A stretch of DNA of 64,000 nt from Anaerolineaceae bacterium (GTDB lineage: Bacteria; Chloroflexota; Anaerolineae; Aggregatilineales; Phototrophicaceae), in contig WGMX01000023.1 of the NCBI GenBank assembly GCA_016124855.1, positions 186,001-250,000 on the forward strand. Reading direction: 5' to 3'. The translations under genes and the position numbers were made by a program. Each line of letters starts with the position of its first letter. Within the stretch, counting starts at the first letter, position 1. Positions 63,509 to 64,000 of the stretch are shown here, piece by piece. Under the pieces are notes generated by a model. The model searched no databases. It was not told the DNA's origin and saw only the letters and a list, made by a program, of their open reading frames with translations.

Positions 63509-64000
63509 ATGACTAAACAGATTTTGCTTTCGTGGAGCGGAGGCAAAGATAGTATGCTTGTTCTTCATAAACTAGCAGCTTCACATGACTACGAAGTACA
63601 AGCGTTGGTATGCCATGTGGATGAGACAACCCAAAAAGTAAGCGTTCACGGTGTACCACGGCAGTTGTTGGAACAGCAGGCGCAGGCGCTAAATCTTCCG
63701 TTGAAGGTTGTTGAACTGCCGCCGTCTCCTTCTAACACCGTTTACGAAGAACGCATCGCGGCTGCCTTGGAACCGTATCGGATTCAAGGTATTGACACCC
63801 TCGCCTACGGCGATTTGTTTCTAGAGGATATTCGCCAATATCGTGAACAGATGTTGGCGAAGATGGGAATGCAGGGACTTTATCCAATATGGCGTGAAAA
63901 CACGCGGAGTTTGTCGCAGCAGTTTATTGAGCTGGGGTTTAAGGCACGGGTGGTTTGTGTCGATTTGTCCCAGTTGAGCAGCACTTTTGCGGGACGAGGG
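63509..64000 (+). CDS. Dph6/MJ0570-like ATP-pyrophosphatase-family protein (3' end outside window)
   Basis: The 164 visible residues start at the ATG at 63509, which has AAAGGA nine bases upstream, and run off the window. The PP-loop SWSGGKDSMLVLHKL near the start and the later DTLAYGDLFLEDIRQYREQM and LYPIWRENTRSL match the family annotated as diphthine-ammonia ligase-like or adenine nucleotide alpha-hydrolase. Bacteria lack diphthamide, so the real role is unknown and may involve amidation of another substrate. It may be co-transcribed with the receivers (77-base gap). Confidence 0.85.
   Translation, partial: MTKQILLSWSGGKDSMLVLHKLAASHDYEVQALVCHVDETTQKVSVHGVPRQLLEQQAQALNLPLKVVELPPSPSNTVYEERIAAALEPYRIQGIDTLAYGDLFLEDIRQYREQMLAKMGMQGLYPIWRENTRSLSQQFIELGFKARVVCVDLSQLSSTFAGRG

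Noticed and set aside
1..64000. CRISPR arrays, insertion sequences, prophage genes, tRNA or rRNA genes
   Set aside because: I looked for regularly spaced repeats, transposase motifs, terminal inverted repeats and cloverleaf-like patterns and saw none convincing. A covariance-model search would be needed to exclude small RNAs.

Overview
The window looks like a chromosome segment from a mesophilic, heterotrophic member of the Chloroflexota, most likely Anaerolineae-like. This is inferred from gene content: many carbohydrate ABC transporters, a MoxR/DUF58/DUF4129/DUF4350/RDD/SpoIIM-type cluster, a bacterial PHAX-domain protein, LacI and DeoR-type sugar regulators, and moderate GC. No rRNA or tRNA gene was seen, so the taxonomic call is tentative. 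I found no insertion sequence, prophage or CRISPR array.

Layout. 1-3.1 kb: a partial radical SAM protein with a LexA-like box in its promoter, an aldo/keto reductase and a GH5-like glycosidase. 3.4-5.3 kb: an XRE/MmyB-type regulator and an AT-rich orphan. 5.3-8.6 kb (minus): a UgpB-like sugar ABC importer behind a LacI-type operator. 8.9-12.9 kb: a secreted clostripain-like peptidase, a DoxX protein and a DeoR/LacI hybrid regulator. 13.3-24.8 kb: one long run with a complete Opp/Dpp-type transporter, a six-haem cytochrome c, a small membrane protein and two tandem GH4 alpha-galactosidase-type enzymes. 24.8-34.2 kb: a YifB/ComM ATPase, then the MoxR-DUF58 membrane cluster. 34.6-41.6 kb: a LacI-controlled unit (Gfo/Idh/MocA oxidoreductase, ThuA, LacI, ABC importer, DUF1349) with two matching operators. 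41.6-46.4 kb (minus): another sugar importer with a GH100-like glycosidase. 46.6-52.7 kb: an FG-GAP/UnbV protein, acylphosphatase, PHAX-domain protein, L32, FabD and an aminotransferase. 52.7-59.6 kb: a two-component system, alpha/beta hydrolase, FAD monooxygenase and ABC exporter. 60.0-64.0 kb: an FHA protein, a 7TM-PAS histidine kinase with two CheY-like regulators, and a partial Dph6-like protein.

How the genes work together. Three sugar importers and one Opp-type importer sit beside matching hydrolases or oxidoreductases. This suggests an organism that imports di- and oligosaccharides (alpha-galactosides, a ThuAB-type disaccharide, perhaps sucrose) and breaks them down inside the cell. 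Every binding-protein gene is followed by an intercistronic stem-loop before the first permease gene, which would give more binding protein than permease.

The most striking unit is 52.8-59.6 kb. Four separate transcription units (regulator-kinase, hydrolase, monooxygenase, exporter) each carry the same promoter box: two TTTAAA-like half-sites 11 bp apart, ending exactly 9 bp before a TANNNT -10 element. This is the geometry of an OmpR/PhoB-family activator site. I infer a self-contained regulon, perhaps for sensing, modifying and exporting a toxic hydrophobic compound. Nearly identical terminators flank it.
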